Below, piece after piece: positions 11,300-23,347 of a stretch of DNA of 64,000 bases. The stretch spans positions 1 to 64,000 of the forward strand of contig ML978125.1 of assembly GCA_010015805.1 (NCBI GenBank), read 5' to 3'. The notes under the pieces are model-generated. The model worked only from the letters and a program-made list of their open reading frames with translations, was not told the origin of the DNA and ran no database searches. The position numbers were made by a program, and so were the translations under genes. Source of the stretch: Rhizodiscina lignyota. Its lineage: Eukaryota; Ascomycota; Dothideomycetes; Aulographales; Rhizodiscinaceae. How positions within the stretch are numbered: position 1 is the first letter of the stretch; every line of letters starts with the position of its first letter.

Positions 11300-14150
11300 A
11301 TATAGCTCCTTATTACCTACTATCTTAGCTAGAGCTACTACTACTACTATCCTCTTTGTCTATAGTAGCCGCGCTACTATAGCTCTCCTCGCTACTTACG
11401 CGTTTATATTAAGGCTAATAATACTAATTAAATACTATATCCGCCCTCTACTCTTACTCTTCTTCCTTATACCTAATAGGCCCGACTACTTATCCGCGTA
11501 TAGGAGTAGCTAGTAGAACCTAAGTAGGTACTTATATAGGTACTAGTTAAATACCCTTCCTAGCTCTACCTCTCCTCTTTTACGCGGAAGGAGCTTAAGG
11601 CTAGCCCTTACTACGCTAAAAAGGGCATAGTACAACTTCCTCTCGTACGTACCTAAGTACGCGTAGCTATTATTGCCTCTACTAGGGCTAAGTAAGATAG
11701 TAGCAACGTTTAAAGGGTATAGGGTCCTAGTCTTATTGCCTAATATAAGGTAGAAGTCGTCGCGTATAATCTTAAACAGGTACTTATAGTAGAATAGCTA
11801 TAGGCCCTAGACCGCGCGCTTATAGTACTCCTCTAGTACCTACTTACAGGCTATGCTAATAACGTTAGCGCGGAGCTACTATAAGTAGATATACGCTAGC
11901 TAGCGTACTATACGTCCTACTATCTTCTCGTTACGCTAGTACTTTCTAGCCTACGATAGCGCTAGCTCCGCCTGTATACGCGCGTTAAAGAAGTCTTATA
12001 CGCGGCTACTACGCTAGAAGTACTTTCTATATAGTATGCTACTACTAAATAGCATATAGTCCGTTACGTTCGACTAGAAGGCTAGACTAGCCTACTTAAA
12101 CCGTAGCTCTAGCTAGTAGTAGCTATATTATAGTAGCGTATTATAGAAGCCTAGCCCTACCTATACTCTCTACTACCTATTCTACTTATCGCCTACTACC
12201 TACTTACAACGGCTCTACTATAGTAATAACTCCCTCCGTAGTTAGTAGCTACTAAGTACGAAGTAGAGGTAGTATAGGAATATAGTTATTATCTTCGTCT
12301 ATTCCTATAGTATTAACCTACTATAGTACTACGCTAGGACTATTTCGAAGCCGGCGGCGAACTTATTAGCGTAGTATTAGACGAAGCCTAGGTAGATATT
12401 AGTCCTAATTAGCTACGCGTATAGCGGGTAGTCTATAAGTAGGAGCTCTTTCTCTTACTACTACTACTACTACCGCTACTCCCTCTCCTCTTATAGCTAG
12501 GGGCCTTATATAGCCTTATAGAGCTTTAGGCGGTCGATAAGGCCCTAGAATAGCGACTAGCGTATCTAGTACTCTTCGCGGATACTAAAAGACTTTTACG
12601 TAGAGTCTTGAAGCGTAGTATTAGTATAGTGCTTACTAGCGTAGTACGTATCCCTTAGTATAGCTACGTCTCTAGAACGGCCTCTTATAGCGCTATAGGC
12701 CCCCTAAAGGACTACTAGGTCTATAGCTAGGTCCTTAAGGTCGCTATTAGCGAATAGCATCTACTTTATAGCGTCTTACACCTCTTTTACTAACGTGTAG
12801 AACTAGCTATAGATAAGGCCTCTCTAGTAGAGCTTAAAGCGTGCTAGTAGTACGCTTATAAGGCTATAGGCATTATAGAGCATGTTTAGCTTAAAGTACT
12901 ACTACCTACTAGTCCTAGTAGCTAGAAGGCGGCTATTATATATTTAGTACGTATAGCACTCTAGGTAGTACCGCTTCTAGTAGTATACCTACGCCTTATC
13001 GTCGATATACTACCGCTATAACTAAAGTAGGCTTACTTCTAGGCAGATCTCCTTCGCGAGGTCGATATAGAAGTAGTCCCTATATATAAAGGCGAGGTCG
13101 AGGGCGCGCTTAATATATGCCTTAAAGTAGCATATCGCGTCTAGTAGTATAGGCTATACCGCGCTTATTTTAAAGCGTAGCTTTATCCCCTTTATAGAGA
13201 AGAAGAGCTATAAATCGCGGAAGTTGCTAAGCTATAGCAAGCCTCTAATAGTATCCTAGATAGTAGCCTAAATGCGGTCGAGGTATAGTAGCTAGATATA
13301 GTAGCTAATACTCTACTACGTCTAGTACCCCTTCCCTCTTACGCTTTAGGCCTCTATCTAGTAGGCCTACGCGCTTACTCACGAGTACGCGGCGCTAGCG
13401 GGCAGGTACTAGACGTAGTGTATACTATAGTACTCGTAAACTACGGGAAGAAGGATATTATTAAGCTAAAGTAAGTACTAGCTACTAGTTAGCGACGTAA
13501 ACTTCCCCTCGTACGCGTACTATATATATAGGAACAGTATATACACGGTAATCTTATCTACGCTAGATACGCGGCTAAGCTAGAAGTAGGGGACGTTACG
13601 GAGTATAGTAAGATAGGACTATAGAGCGTAGGTAGTATTATACTCGTCCTACTACCCTATAAATACAAGCGTCTTTAAATAGATATTAGTAGTAATATTC
13701 TGCGTTAGTATTAGTACTAGCTATAGTAGAAGCCTACTACGGGCTATAGTAAGGCTACTACTAAATCCTAGGAAGCTATTAATGTTAAAGGCAACCTAGG
13801 CGCCGATAGCGCGTATCTCCTCTACGTATAGGTAGACGCGCGCTAAGAGGGCTAGACGGCGCTAGCTACGTCTTTAGCAGATCTACTAGAGGCCTACGAG
13901 CTGCTACTACTAGTCCTATTATAATATAATGCTATAGAAGGTAGCCTGCTACTATACTTCTATTAGCTGCTCCTACTACGCGAGGCGGTCTAGCGTAATA
14001 ATATCGGGTAGTAAGAGTATATTAAGAAAGGCCCTATCGTTAGATAGGTCCCTTAGGCTATAGTACTTACTATTAACAGCTACTACTACTACTTCGTGCT
14101 TATAGCGCTTATCTACGTACTCCTCTTCTATATAGCTATAGAAGCTATAT
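11300..14150 (-). pseudogene. Degraded long reading frame of unknown family (repetitive protein)
   Basis: On the minus strand one phase can be followed over at least 2 kb (about 13,860 to 11,560). The stops I read in it are almost all TAG, the codon RIP makes from TGG and CAG. The other strand shows no comparable frame. Recognisable blocks, right to left, are RVYLYVEEIRAIGA, VFIG near 13,650, YAYEGKFTSLTSS near 13,500, ALDLAFIYRDYFYIDLAKE near 13,080, FKLNMLYNAYSLISVLLAR near 12,860, YANKFAAGFEIVLA near 12,350 and FKIIRDDFYLILGNKTRTL near 11,750. I do not recognise the family. No reverse transcriptase, transposase DDE, helicase or recombinase signature was seen. The edges are approximate. Confidence 0.45.
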
Positions 14151-15941
14151 TATAGCTAGTTATATAGCTTTTAGACTGTATAATCGTATATTAGGAGCTC
14201 CTTATCCCCCTCCTCTTCTCCTCTCTCCTATATACTACCTACTAGTATACTAAGATCCGCGCTTAACGCTACGTCTATAGCGTCTATAGCTACTATAACT
14301 ACTACTACTATACTAATATTAGCATCTTAACCTAAAGCTACGTCTACTACTACTACCCTAGGATCTTCCGCTAGTACTACTAGCCCTACTACTACTATAA
14401 CCTATACTATATCTACTACTATACCCTATTTATCTACTACGCGTATATTAAGGTCTATATCTACTAGTATATTATTAGTACTTAGTACGTCTACTACGCT
14501 TAATACGTCTAATATCCTAGTTTATAGTAGGCTAGTAGAGCTAGTAACTTTAGTAGTAGGGGGAGGGCGCTATAGCGTGTAGGGTATAGTTAGGATAGTA
14601 AGGTTTAGTTAACGCGAAGGTAGGTTAGGTAGAAGAGAGATCTATAGCGTAAAGAGGATACTAGTAGCTATACTTATAGCTATACTTATAGCTAGTAGTA
14701 GTAATAGTACTAGTAGTAGTACTAGTAGTAGTACTAGTAGTAGTACTAGTAGTATAGTAGACGAGGACGCTATAGTAGGTAAGAGGGCTTAGAAGAACTA
14801 GTAGATACTATGCTATCCTACTATTAGTAGGGACTTTAACTTTAACTTTAACTTTAGCCTTAACTTTAACTTTAGCCTTAGCTTTTCCCTAGCTTTAGCT
14901 CTAGTCTTAGTTCTAATAGGCCTACGCGCTACTACTACTTCTAAGTATAGTAGGTTTAGGTAAGTAGAGAGGTACGTTTATACTATTGCTATTATTGCTA
15001 CTACTACTACTACTACTACTACTTCTTCCTCTACTACTATTATTAATAACGACAGTAATAATAATAATAGCAATAGCTACTATTACTAGTATAGCTAGCT
15101 ATACTCCTCTACCTCCTCTACCTCTTTCCTCCTATCCTACTACTACTACTCCTACGTATTAAGGCTAAGGCTAAGGCCTTATAGCTACTAGCTAACGCTA
15201 GTAATACTACTAAGTATACATATAGCGTCTAGTTCGTTAAATAGGCGCTTAGCGATAGTATTAGCCTACTATAACTACTCTATAGTCTAGTATAGCTATT
15301 ACGCCTCCTCCTCCTATTATAGCTCCCTCTTCTCCTTCTAGCGCGCCTAGTACCGCTATACACGCTCTATAATACCCTTATACAGACTAAGGGCATATAG
15401 GTTAGTAGTATTAGTTAATAGGAGCTATCCCCTCTTAGGGCCTAAGGCTAGTAGCGCTACTACTAGTACTAGTACTAGTAGTAGTAGTAGTAGTAGTACT
15501 AGTAGTAGTACTATCTCTCCTCTTATAGCTACCCTACTCCCCTCCTACCCTCTATATATATAGTATCTCTAACCCTCTATCTATCTATAGCGTATAGCGT
15601 AATAAAAGAGATAGTAGAGGATAAGCGATTAAAGAGAGGAGAGAGAGGATAGGAGATAGGTAGATAGCTACTACTACTACTACTATACTTATTATATAGG
15701 TATTATAATCTAAAATTAGATTAGAGCGCCTACCCCTACTACCCTACTCTATAAGTAGTATAGTAGTAGTATTATAGTAGTAGTAGTAGTAGTAATAAGC
15801 GATAGAAGGCTAAGAAATACTATATTAAAATTAGAGAGGAAAGCGGAAGAGGGCGTAGAGTAGCTACTTATACCTTTATTTCCGCTCTATTAACGCTACG
15901 CGCGCGTACTAGCGAGACTTTACGCTCTACTATAGCGCTTA
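14151..15941. repeat. RIP-degraded, TAG-rich non-coding repeat with microsatellites
   Basis: No gene is supported. The stretch is dominated by TAG/CTA trinucleotides. It holds a 12-bp tandem array (ACTAGTAGTAGT units, about 14,708-14,755), a TTTAAC-type hexamer array (about 14,832-14,890), a CTAGTAGTAGTA-type tract (about 15,455-15,512) and a (CTA)n tract near 15,000-15,030. CpA and TpG remain very rare. Confidence 0.6.
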
Positions 15942-16390
15942 TTACGTAGGCGTTACAATTTAGCGCTAGCCCTCCGCCCTTTTACTCTACAAGCAGCGAA
16001 AGTAGCGCTAGGCGGCGCGAGGCCTTAAATAGAGCGAGAATAAAAGCGTACGCAGCTACTCTACGCCCTCCCCTACTCTTCTCTCTAATTATTATATAGT
16101 ATATACTATCTCTCTCGCGCGCGCGCGCGTAGCGAGCTACACTCTTAACCCTAGCTTATAGTTACGTAGGTATTATAATTTAGCGCTAGACCTCTACCCT
16201 AAAAGTAGCGCTAGGCGGCGCGAGGCCTTAGATAGAGCGAGAATTAAAGGCGCACATAGCTACTCTACACCCTCCCCTACTCTTCTCTCTAATTATTATA
16301 TAGTATATACTATCTCTCTCGCGCGCGCGCGCGTAGCGAGCTGTACTCTCGTCTCGACCCCTAGCTCGTAGTCACGTAGGTATTACAATT
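15942..16390. repeat. Tandem 210-220 bp repeat at the edge of the RIP block
   Basis: Two near-identical units start at 15,942 and 16,162 with (T)TACGTAGG, and a third start is at 16,372 (TCACGTAGG). Each full unit contains TAGCGCTAGGCGGCGCGAGG, a conserved TCTCTAATTATTATATAG segment and a (CG)n run preceding TAGCGAGCT. The third copy breaks off as ordinary sequence composition returns, which makes this the right-hand boundary of the degraded region. Confidence 0.7.
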
Positions 16391-17866
16391 CACCCCTACG
16401 CCTCGCCCTCTCCGCCGGCGACCTCTCCAACTTTGCCATACTTACTATACTACCACGCCGCGAGCTATTTAGTAAACAAGACCTACCCTCTACTGCCTGT
16501 GCCCGCCGCTCGCCGTCCCGCTCTTTTTTTCCCCTATTTAGGCCCGCCGCGCGCCTGAGCCCTAAGCCGAATCCGAGCCATAGAAAAGGGGCGGAGAGAT
16601 CGATGCCGGATAGAGTAAATCCGGCTCAGCTCATTAAATCCGCGCGTCCGATATCTCTCATCCTTCATAATATCTCTCATTACTGCCTCTCTGAAGAGCC
16701 CTCATAGCACGTCCAGTCTAATGTCTGGGCATCACGTCTGTTTGACAGCTTTATCTCTCCGTCTTTGCTTCGTTTGAGCAGATTTGGCAACTTTGCGCGA
16801 AGCTCTGTTCCTTGATCGCGGTGGAGTTCCGGTGGAGCTCCGGTGGACTTCCCCGGATTAGTTCTTTCTTCTCTCGTCACAATTGTGGTCAACTCAATCT
16901 AGATCCTTGTTCAAGGGCTTAACAACAACTTGGGTCATTCATTAATCGGCAATCCTCGGCGGATTCGGCTCTGATTCGGTCGTATACGGTGCTCAGCCGA
17001 CAGGTTCTGATTCAGGACTCCTTGGACAATCTTGGTTCATGATAGCGAATACCTATGCAGCGACCAAAGAAGTTGAAGCTTGTCCTGGGCATGCCCTGAT
17101 TCAAGTCTGAGTCAACATGCTCTACATTGCAACCTTGTTGGTTGTAAAGCCCAAGACACCATCCAAGACACTATCAGCAAGAAAACGGAAGAGAGCCTCA
17201 TCTCGCTGACCAGAACTCATTCCTGTCCGTATACCCAATCCGTCGGTAGAAACCAATGCATGGCTTTTCGGTCCACAGCATCTTGCATATGAAAGTCTTG
17301 TTGGTGCCCAGGGAAGTATTTCCAAATCGTTCCCATCTTTCTCGTCGTGTCTTTGCTATTCGTTCCATTTCCCCAATTTCTTCTCGCTTGTCTGTGGGTC
17401 TAGACTCTAGACTGGTTTGAGCCTTGCGGCCGCCCGGGGACCGTAGCCCAGATTCTCGGTAAATGTACACCATTACAACTTGATAACCATTGGATGGAAG
17501 AGCTAGGGCAAATTGTCAACCTTAAATGATCCTTCCCGGACACGCTAACATGAGTGGACCGCCCCACTTCTCCACACGCCGCAAAATTAGCTCAAACCTG
17601 ACTCGCCAACCCCAGAGTTCTCCGCGGGCATGGTTCTAGGCTTATTGGCAGTGGTTCGACCTCATCTTAACAGCTTGTTACCTCAAGCCACGTCTTATCG
17701 TCCTCATCCCCTCCTTTGTGGCTTACCATACCCTCGGTTGTCTCTGGGAAGGATCGGGAAATTGAAATAGAACGATATAAGAGAGTGTGTATCCCTCAAT
17801 GTAATCGTTCTACAAGGATCGAATTCTTCTCGCGCGATAACTAGGCCTTCCAAATCTCATGCAGTC
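16391..17866. other. Transition zone, no supported gene
   Basis: CpA and TpG reappear from about 16.4 kb. The short open frames on both strands overlap one another, lack recognisable motifs and have no consistent splice structure. The last few hundred bases should contain the promoter of the MFS transporter that starts at 17,867. Confidence 0.5.
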
Positions 17867-19697
17867 ATGGGGCGGCTAATCCCAAATGTCTTCAATCTCC
17901 TTGTGGTCATTTACGTGGCCCTTGGATCAACCGCTTGTTCATATGGCATGGCAATTATTGGGTACAGTGCTTCCAGTCGGAGACCGACGTTTGGCTGATC
18001 GGATACCAGCTCCACCATTGGACAGCCCAGTTTCTTTAAATCTTTAGGTCTTGCAATGCAAGGCGAACCTGGATATTCTCGTACTGCCAGTTTCGTTGGT
18101 GGCTTCAATGGTGAGTTGATGACTTGTTGTGCGATGACTACGAATCGTGGGATTCGCTGACAGATTACAAGGTGTCAATTCTGCTGGTTCTGCAATCGGT
18201 TGTGCCATCTGCTCGTATTGCGCCGACAAGTTCGGTCGAAAGCGAACGATTCAAGTCGCTGCGGTTGTCCTCATCATCGGTGCTGCTCTCTGCGCAGGCT
18301 CGGTCGATAATGGCATGTTCCTTGTTGGTCGATTTGTCAATGGTCTCGGCATTGGTGCGCTTGTTGCCGCAATTCCAATGTACCAAGCCGAAGTCTCGAC
18401 ACCAGAATCTCGTGGATTTATGGTTTCTATGCATGTAAGTCTGGCAACTCCGCTCATTACGAGAGATGCTGATCGTATACAGGGTGTCATGTTTGCCATG
18501 GGCTATACTCTCTCAGCGTGGATTGGCTTTGGCGTGTACTTTATTACCGCCAGTGGCTCCACCTCTACCTTTCCATGGCGCTTCCCCATTGCCTTCCAGA
18601 TGGTTCCGGCGATTCTTCTCCTCATCGGCTCACCATGGCTACCGTTCAGTCCTCGCTGGCTCATGATGCAGGGTCGCCATGAAGAGGCTCACAACGTTTT
18701 AATGCGGCTGCATCGGGACAAGAACGATCCTCATGATACCACGGCACGAAAGGAGTATTATCAGATGAAGAAGCAAGTCGAGTTTGACCGGCAGATTAAG
18801 TCTACTACATCCAAGTTTGAACTCTTCAAGACGGGACCGAACCGGCGCCGTGCTCTTGTTGGCTTTGTGCTCATGTGGAACAATCAATTCACCGGTGTTC
18901 TCATCATTGCCAATTACGGAGTCATCCTGTACACGTCTCTGGGAATGACTGGATTCATGCCGTTGCTGCTTAGCTCGCTTTGGGTTACCTCGACCTTTCC
19001 CGGCAACATTTTCTGCGCATTCTTTGTAGAGAAATTTGGACGGCGAAAATTCTTGCTCACTGGTCTGTGTGGGATCCTTGTTGCTTTGATTTGCGAGACG
19101 GCACTTCAAGCGACGTACCTCGGAGGGACGAACAGGGCTGGACAGAATGCAGCCATCTTCTTCATCTTCCTCTTCATCACGCCGTTCTGGAGCACATTCA
19201 TCGACGCCAGTCAATTCCTCTACGTGTAAGTTTAGTCCTCCCCGAAATTCAGTTGCACTGACGTTTCATTTCCTCGTAGATCTGAAATCTTCCCAACCCA
19301 CATCCGCGCTCAAGGTACAGCCTTTAGTATGATGGGACTCTACCTTGCTGACATTATCGTCCTCGTCGCTGGTCCAATTGCGCTTAACAACATTCAGTGG
19401 AAGTTCTTCTTCGTTTTGATTATCCCGACCGCATTTCATATCGTCTTTGTCTATTTTATGTGTCCCGAGACGAAAGGCCGCTCGCTTGAGGATATCAACA
19501 CTCAGTTTGGAGAACAGGTTGCCATTCACTACTACGGCGCGAATGAGCAAGAGAAGCATGAGTTTGAGATGGCCATTGAGGAGGATGAGAAGCATGATGC
19601 GACGCATGATCATGATCGCCTTGATCCCATTGATATCACAAAGGCGCCGGATCAGACAACGCATGTCGAGGATGTGACGGAGAAGCGTGAAGTCTGA
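17867..19697 (+). CDS. MFS sugar transporter (sugar porter family)
   Basis: Five exons are read as 17,867-17,961, 18,010-18,110, 18,172-18,434, 18,483-19,225 and 19,280-19,697, giving 539 aa. The introns begin GT and end AG; the first and third are exactly 48 nt, and the third has no in-frame stop, so it is easily missed. The product should be a 12-TM plasma-membrane proton/sugar symporter or facilitator. Family marks are GQPSF after TM1, D-K-F-G-R-K-R (about 83-89) between TM2 and TM3, PESRG (about 143-147), PFSPRWL in place of the usual PESPRWL (about 208-213), EKFGRRK in the second half, and PETKGRSLEDI before a polar C-terminal tail. It resembles the fungal lactose/hexose transporter-like group; the substrate cannot be told. 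It is convergent with the next gene. Confidence 0.88.
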
Positions 19698-20433
19698 AGT
19701 CTTCAGGTTTCGGAAATGGGTCGGCCAACTGTGAATCACATTTCGGCCATCTTGTACGGTACTCTGAGATACAAGACAACGAGCTCCTCGTTCCTCCATC
19801 GTTTTATTCGATAGTTATGAGGTGATTTCAACTCATTGAGATTGTTCGTTCAATCTCTTCTGTACCATCAACAGGGACTAAAGAACTCCAATTTAGAACC
19901 GGTGGAACGGATGAAAGAAGAGGTGACGTTAGATTAAGATATCTTGCAGTTAGAACGTGCACAGGGTAGGTCGCGCTCTTGCATCGCAGCATCTCGTCGA
20001 TCTGCATCAGGCAAAGGGGCCGACAACCCGAACGACAAGGGTTGTTTCCCACGGAATACTTCCACGGAACACCACGGAACACTCTGACAGAAACCAATCA
20101 TTGGGATTTCATTTTCACCAATAAAGCCTTGGAGGAAATACCCTCAAATCATCCCATTCCATTAAATTTGTTGTGGGTGTTGAGACTCACGAGAGAAGTC
20201 AGTTGCGAACGAGAATGAGACGATCCCATTTCACTCGTCCAAATGAACCTGAGCAATGCCACTTCAGCAGTCAAGCTTAGAGTTATTCAAAAGTTCTCTG
20301 TATATATGAGGATGCTGCAACTTAACCGCACTTCTGCGGATATAAGTGAAACGACCGGATAAGATGGAATCATCAACCCTCTGTGCATTACAGCAATTAG
20401 TGTCTATGAGAGTGGTCCACGGCTCCAAGCTGA
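19698..20433. other. Convergent intergenic region
   Basis: This lies between the 3' ends of the MFS transporter (+) and the AKT2-like hydrolase (-). The small frames here are fragmentary and unsupported. It should hold both transcription terminators; no defined motif was picked out. Confidence 0.5.
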
Positions 20434-21723
20434 TCATATTTTACTCTGTTTCTTCCTTGGATCTCCTCCCATCATTTCTTTCCACTTTTCACTCACATCC
20501 TGCTTCTCTCTTAAGCTCTTCTTCGACCACATGGCTCTCCATTCATCATCTTCTCTTCTCCATCTCCCCAATTCGCCCTCACCACCATCCAACCACTCTG
20601 CGCATGCTTCAGCAGTCCTCGTGCTCGCTTCCATTGGAATCAAATGTCCAATATCCTCGAACGTCACGCCTTTCACTCTTCCGAGCCCCGCACCACCACT
20701 CCCTCCAACGCCGATACCAGTATATTCCAACTTCATCTTGTTTGTCACCGGTGAGGAAGTGTCCGACAGGCCACCAAAGATATAGAGAACAGATGGTCTA
20801 ACTTCAGGTAAACGCGCCAAAGTACGAGGTCCTTCAGAGCGATAGAACGGATATGTGTGCTTTTGATCTGGGTCAAGATCAGGATGTGTCGATCTGTTCG
20901 GCGGCTTCCCAGTCTTCTGGCCATACCCTTCAAAGTTCGGTCGCAGGAATGTGTGCACCTCATGTGCAATCGCTGTTGTGAGTGTGACTTGCGGCGACTT
21001 GTTTGCTGTCTGTGTTTCAGGATGAAGCAGCGTTGGAAGTTCCCGCAGTCCGTATTTAACCCAGCGATCAAAGACTCGTTTATCCCAGCTTTGATAGAAA
21101 GGACTCTTTGCAAATGATTTGGCAGCGTCCTCTCGTGAAGGCCAGACATCTCGCCGAAATGTTGAAAGCCGTGCAATACTTGGTTTTGCATCCTCGGGAT
21201 TGAACTCCGCAGAAGACTTTTGAATAACCGGGTCGATTAGTATCAATCCAGCGAAAAGCCGTGGACTCCATAGTGCCACATTGACTAAGTTGTTTCCGCC
21301 CATACTGTGACCAATTCCGACGAGCGGTCGCGACATCTCTTCTCTCTTCAGATTGATCATGTGCATCAGATCCCTCGGATGATCAAACCAACCTGGATCA
21401 TTGCCTAGTAACTGCTCATTCAACACACTACTCTGGCCCTGATGAGCCACATCCGCTATCCATATCGATCGTATCCGGAAGTTGTGCTTCTTTGCCAGAG
21501 TCAAGAGATCTTCCCAAAGCGGCTCGTACAGCTCCTTCGGAAAGCCATTCGCGTGAGCTCCAATTATCGTGACATCGCCAGGTTTTGGATTTGGATTGTC
21601 CAGAGGAATGTACTGTTTCACTGCGAGATGCAGCACATCTTCTTGATCACCAGCGAGTGCGCCGGGGAACTCGCGAACGTACGAGCAGGGAATTTGATGC
21701 TCGACGATGCGGAAGCCCGACAT
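20434..21723 (-). CDS. AKT2-like alpha/beta hydrolase, probable peroxisomal
   Basis: A single exon of 429 aa. The open frame extends 63 codons further upstream, but MSGFRIVEHQIP at 21,723 is the natural start because the upstream part is Ser/Arg-rich with no conservation. The alpha/beta-hydrolase fold is shown by HANGF near residue 57-61 (oxyanion region), the nucleophile elbow GHSMGG with Ser 140, an acid candidate in GGLSD, and the His in DIGHLIPME near the C-terminus. The last three residues are SKI, a PTS1-like peroxisome signal. The arrangement recalls the AKT2 hydrolase of the Alternaria AK-toxin pathway, known to carry an SKI end; relatives occur in many fungi with no toxin. No other toxin-pathway gene is adjacent, so the substrate is unknown and a toxin role should not be assumed. 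Confidence 0.8.
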   Translation of the reverse strand: MSGFRIVEHQIPCSYVREFPGALAGDQEDVLHLAVKQYIPLDNPNPKPGDVTIIGAHANGFPKELYEPLWEDLLTLAKKHNFRIRSIWIADVAHQGQSSVLNEQLLGNDPGWFDHPRDLMHMINLKREEMSRPLVGIGHSMGGNNLVNVALWSPRLFAGLILIDPVIQKSSAEFNPEDAKPSIARLSTFRRDVWPSREDAAKSFAKSPFYQSWDKRVFDRWVKYGLRELPTLLHPETQTANKSPQVTLTTAIAHEVHTFLRPNFEGYGQKTGKPPNRSTHPDLDPDQKHTYPFYRSEGPRTLARLPEVRPSVLYIFGGLSDTSSPVTNKMKLEYTGIGVGGSGGAGLGRVKGVTFEDIGHLIPMEASTRTAEACAEWLDGGEGELGRWRREDDEWRAMWSKKSLREKQDVSEKWKEMMGGDPRKKQSKI

Positions 21724-22354
21724 GTTGGACTGGCAACTCGAAGTCTGGCAGAGCAGCACCTCAGACGTCGCGAACACACTGAAGACTTTGATGAAATTTA
21801 CAGATCGATGAAAGGAAATACATATTGAAATGCAGCTCAGTCGTGAAGATTTGTCGGCGTTCCAACCTCGGCTTCTCGCTCGAATCGGCAAGGCGCGGCG
21901 AACATCCACCAAATTGCCGATGATCCGAAACTTTACTCCTCATGTTGATGAAAAGAGTTCAAAGTGATGATGGAGGTAAAGAACTCTCCGGTATGTCCGA
22001 GCATGCTTCATCAATCAGAGGTATCCCCAATTTCGGGATCTCCATAGGATACCGTGGTTAACGTGGCTTAATTTCGCCGCACGGAGAATTAGGAACTACT
22101 TCAACGACTAGATTTCCGTCTTCGGCATGCAAAATCTTTTACAGACATAGAATTTTTATTTCCATGATTCTAGTCGGATATTGAAATGGCTGCCATTGCA
22201 TGATTTACCAACTCTTCAGAGTTGCGAAGCGCTTCCCGCATTCTGGGCTTCATTCGACTTTGCATTACGCAAACTGTACTTGACTCAATTGCTGCAATTT
22301 ATACGAACAGTTAATTGCTGATACAGAGGATTAATTCTGTTGTTGCGTAAGGAA
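21724..22354. other. Intergenic region upstream of the AKT2-like hydrolase
   Basis: About 630 bases with no supported gene. It should contain the hydrolase promoter and the 3' end of the small hypothetical gene at 22,355-22,861. Confidence 0.4.
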
Positions 22355-22861
22355 TCAGTTCTCTCCGCGGCTGGGAGTATCCACCTCTTCCAGCAAGACG
22401 CCTTTCTCTTTCAACAAATTCACCGCCTGATCCACCCAAACCATACATTGATTGTTCCTGCTTGGTTCAGGAACATCATCACAGACTTGTCTGAACTTGC
22501 CACCGACACCTAGGCCCAACGGCTTGACCACGTCTTCGCTGTGCAACTCATCACCAGCCTCCTCTTGAATTGCAGCCTCATCTTCACCTGCGCCAAAGTA
22601 GTCCTGGACCCTCACAACACCTAGCGGTTCTCTGGCGACGAACGGCCACCGCTTTGAGTCTTCCGGTCGAGCATTATAACGGTATTCTCTCATCATTGGT
22701 CGGTCATCAGAACCGACAGAGCCGTTCATGTGGTAGGTATGACCTGTACCGAGACTTGGGCTGTCTGTTTCGACAAAGATTGTATGGTGTATGAATGGTG
22801 GAGAAGATGTCATGACTCTAAAAACGGGGAACCATTCACGAGAGGTCGAAGAGTTAGACAT
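22355..22861 (-). CDS. Small conserved fungal hypothetical protein
   Basis: A single exon of 168 aa starting at an ATG at 22,861. The opening FIHHTIFVETD, then GHTYHMNGS, and a C-terminal WVDQAVNLLKEKGVL helix match a pattern I associate with short uncharacterised fungal proteins that begin with an (I/L)HH-x-(I/L)FVET motif. There is no signal peptide or membrane segment. Function is unknown. It lies between the AKT2-like hydrolase and the HECT ligase, all on the same strand. Confidence 0.6.
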   Translation of the reverse strand: MSNSSTSREWFPVFRVMTSSPPFIHHTIFVETDSPSLGTGHTYHMNGSVGSDDRPMMREYRYNARPEDSKRWPFVAREPLGVVRVQDYFGAGEDEAAIQEEAGDELHSEDVVKPLGLGVGGKFRQVCDDVPEPSRNNQCMVWVDQAVNLLKEKGVLLEEVDTPSRGEN

Positions 22862-23347
22862 CCTTCCTCAGATCGGAATTGGCATCAACTGTAAGCCTGA
22901 AAGTGTGCGGATGGAAGATAGATCTGTTTGTTGCAGGTCTGGAGACAGTCAATCTAATCAAAAGGTCGAAAGACTTTTCTTGGTACGGCTTCTGGCAACT
23001 GCTTTGAAAGTGGAAAACGTCCAGCGGTTTAAAATGCCTTCGTTGGAGTCGCTCTTATATTAGGCCGCGGCGGTGTCTCATTCAGGAAATGTACTCCGTA
23101 GAGTCTGCTCCGCCAATAATCCAAGCAGCAGCGTGACTCTTCAAGATGCGCAAACAGTTTCTCACCTCCATCTCACTAAACAATGTCCGAGATTCCCATC
23201 TCCACCTCTGCTTGCAGCTTCAAATTGGCCAAGTCAAGCGCGCCAAACATGCGTTCGCACGTGATACTCAATCAACGGTTCTATTATTCGTAGAATCCGT
23301 TCAAACACTTCCGTATATAGTTAACCTTCAATCATGTCTATTTGAAG

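Noticed and set aside
18699-19214. 171-codon minus-strand frame inside the MFS transporter
   Set aside because: Shadow of the transporter exon, which has clear membrane-protein motifs on the plus strand.
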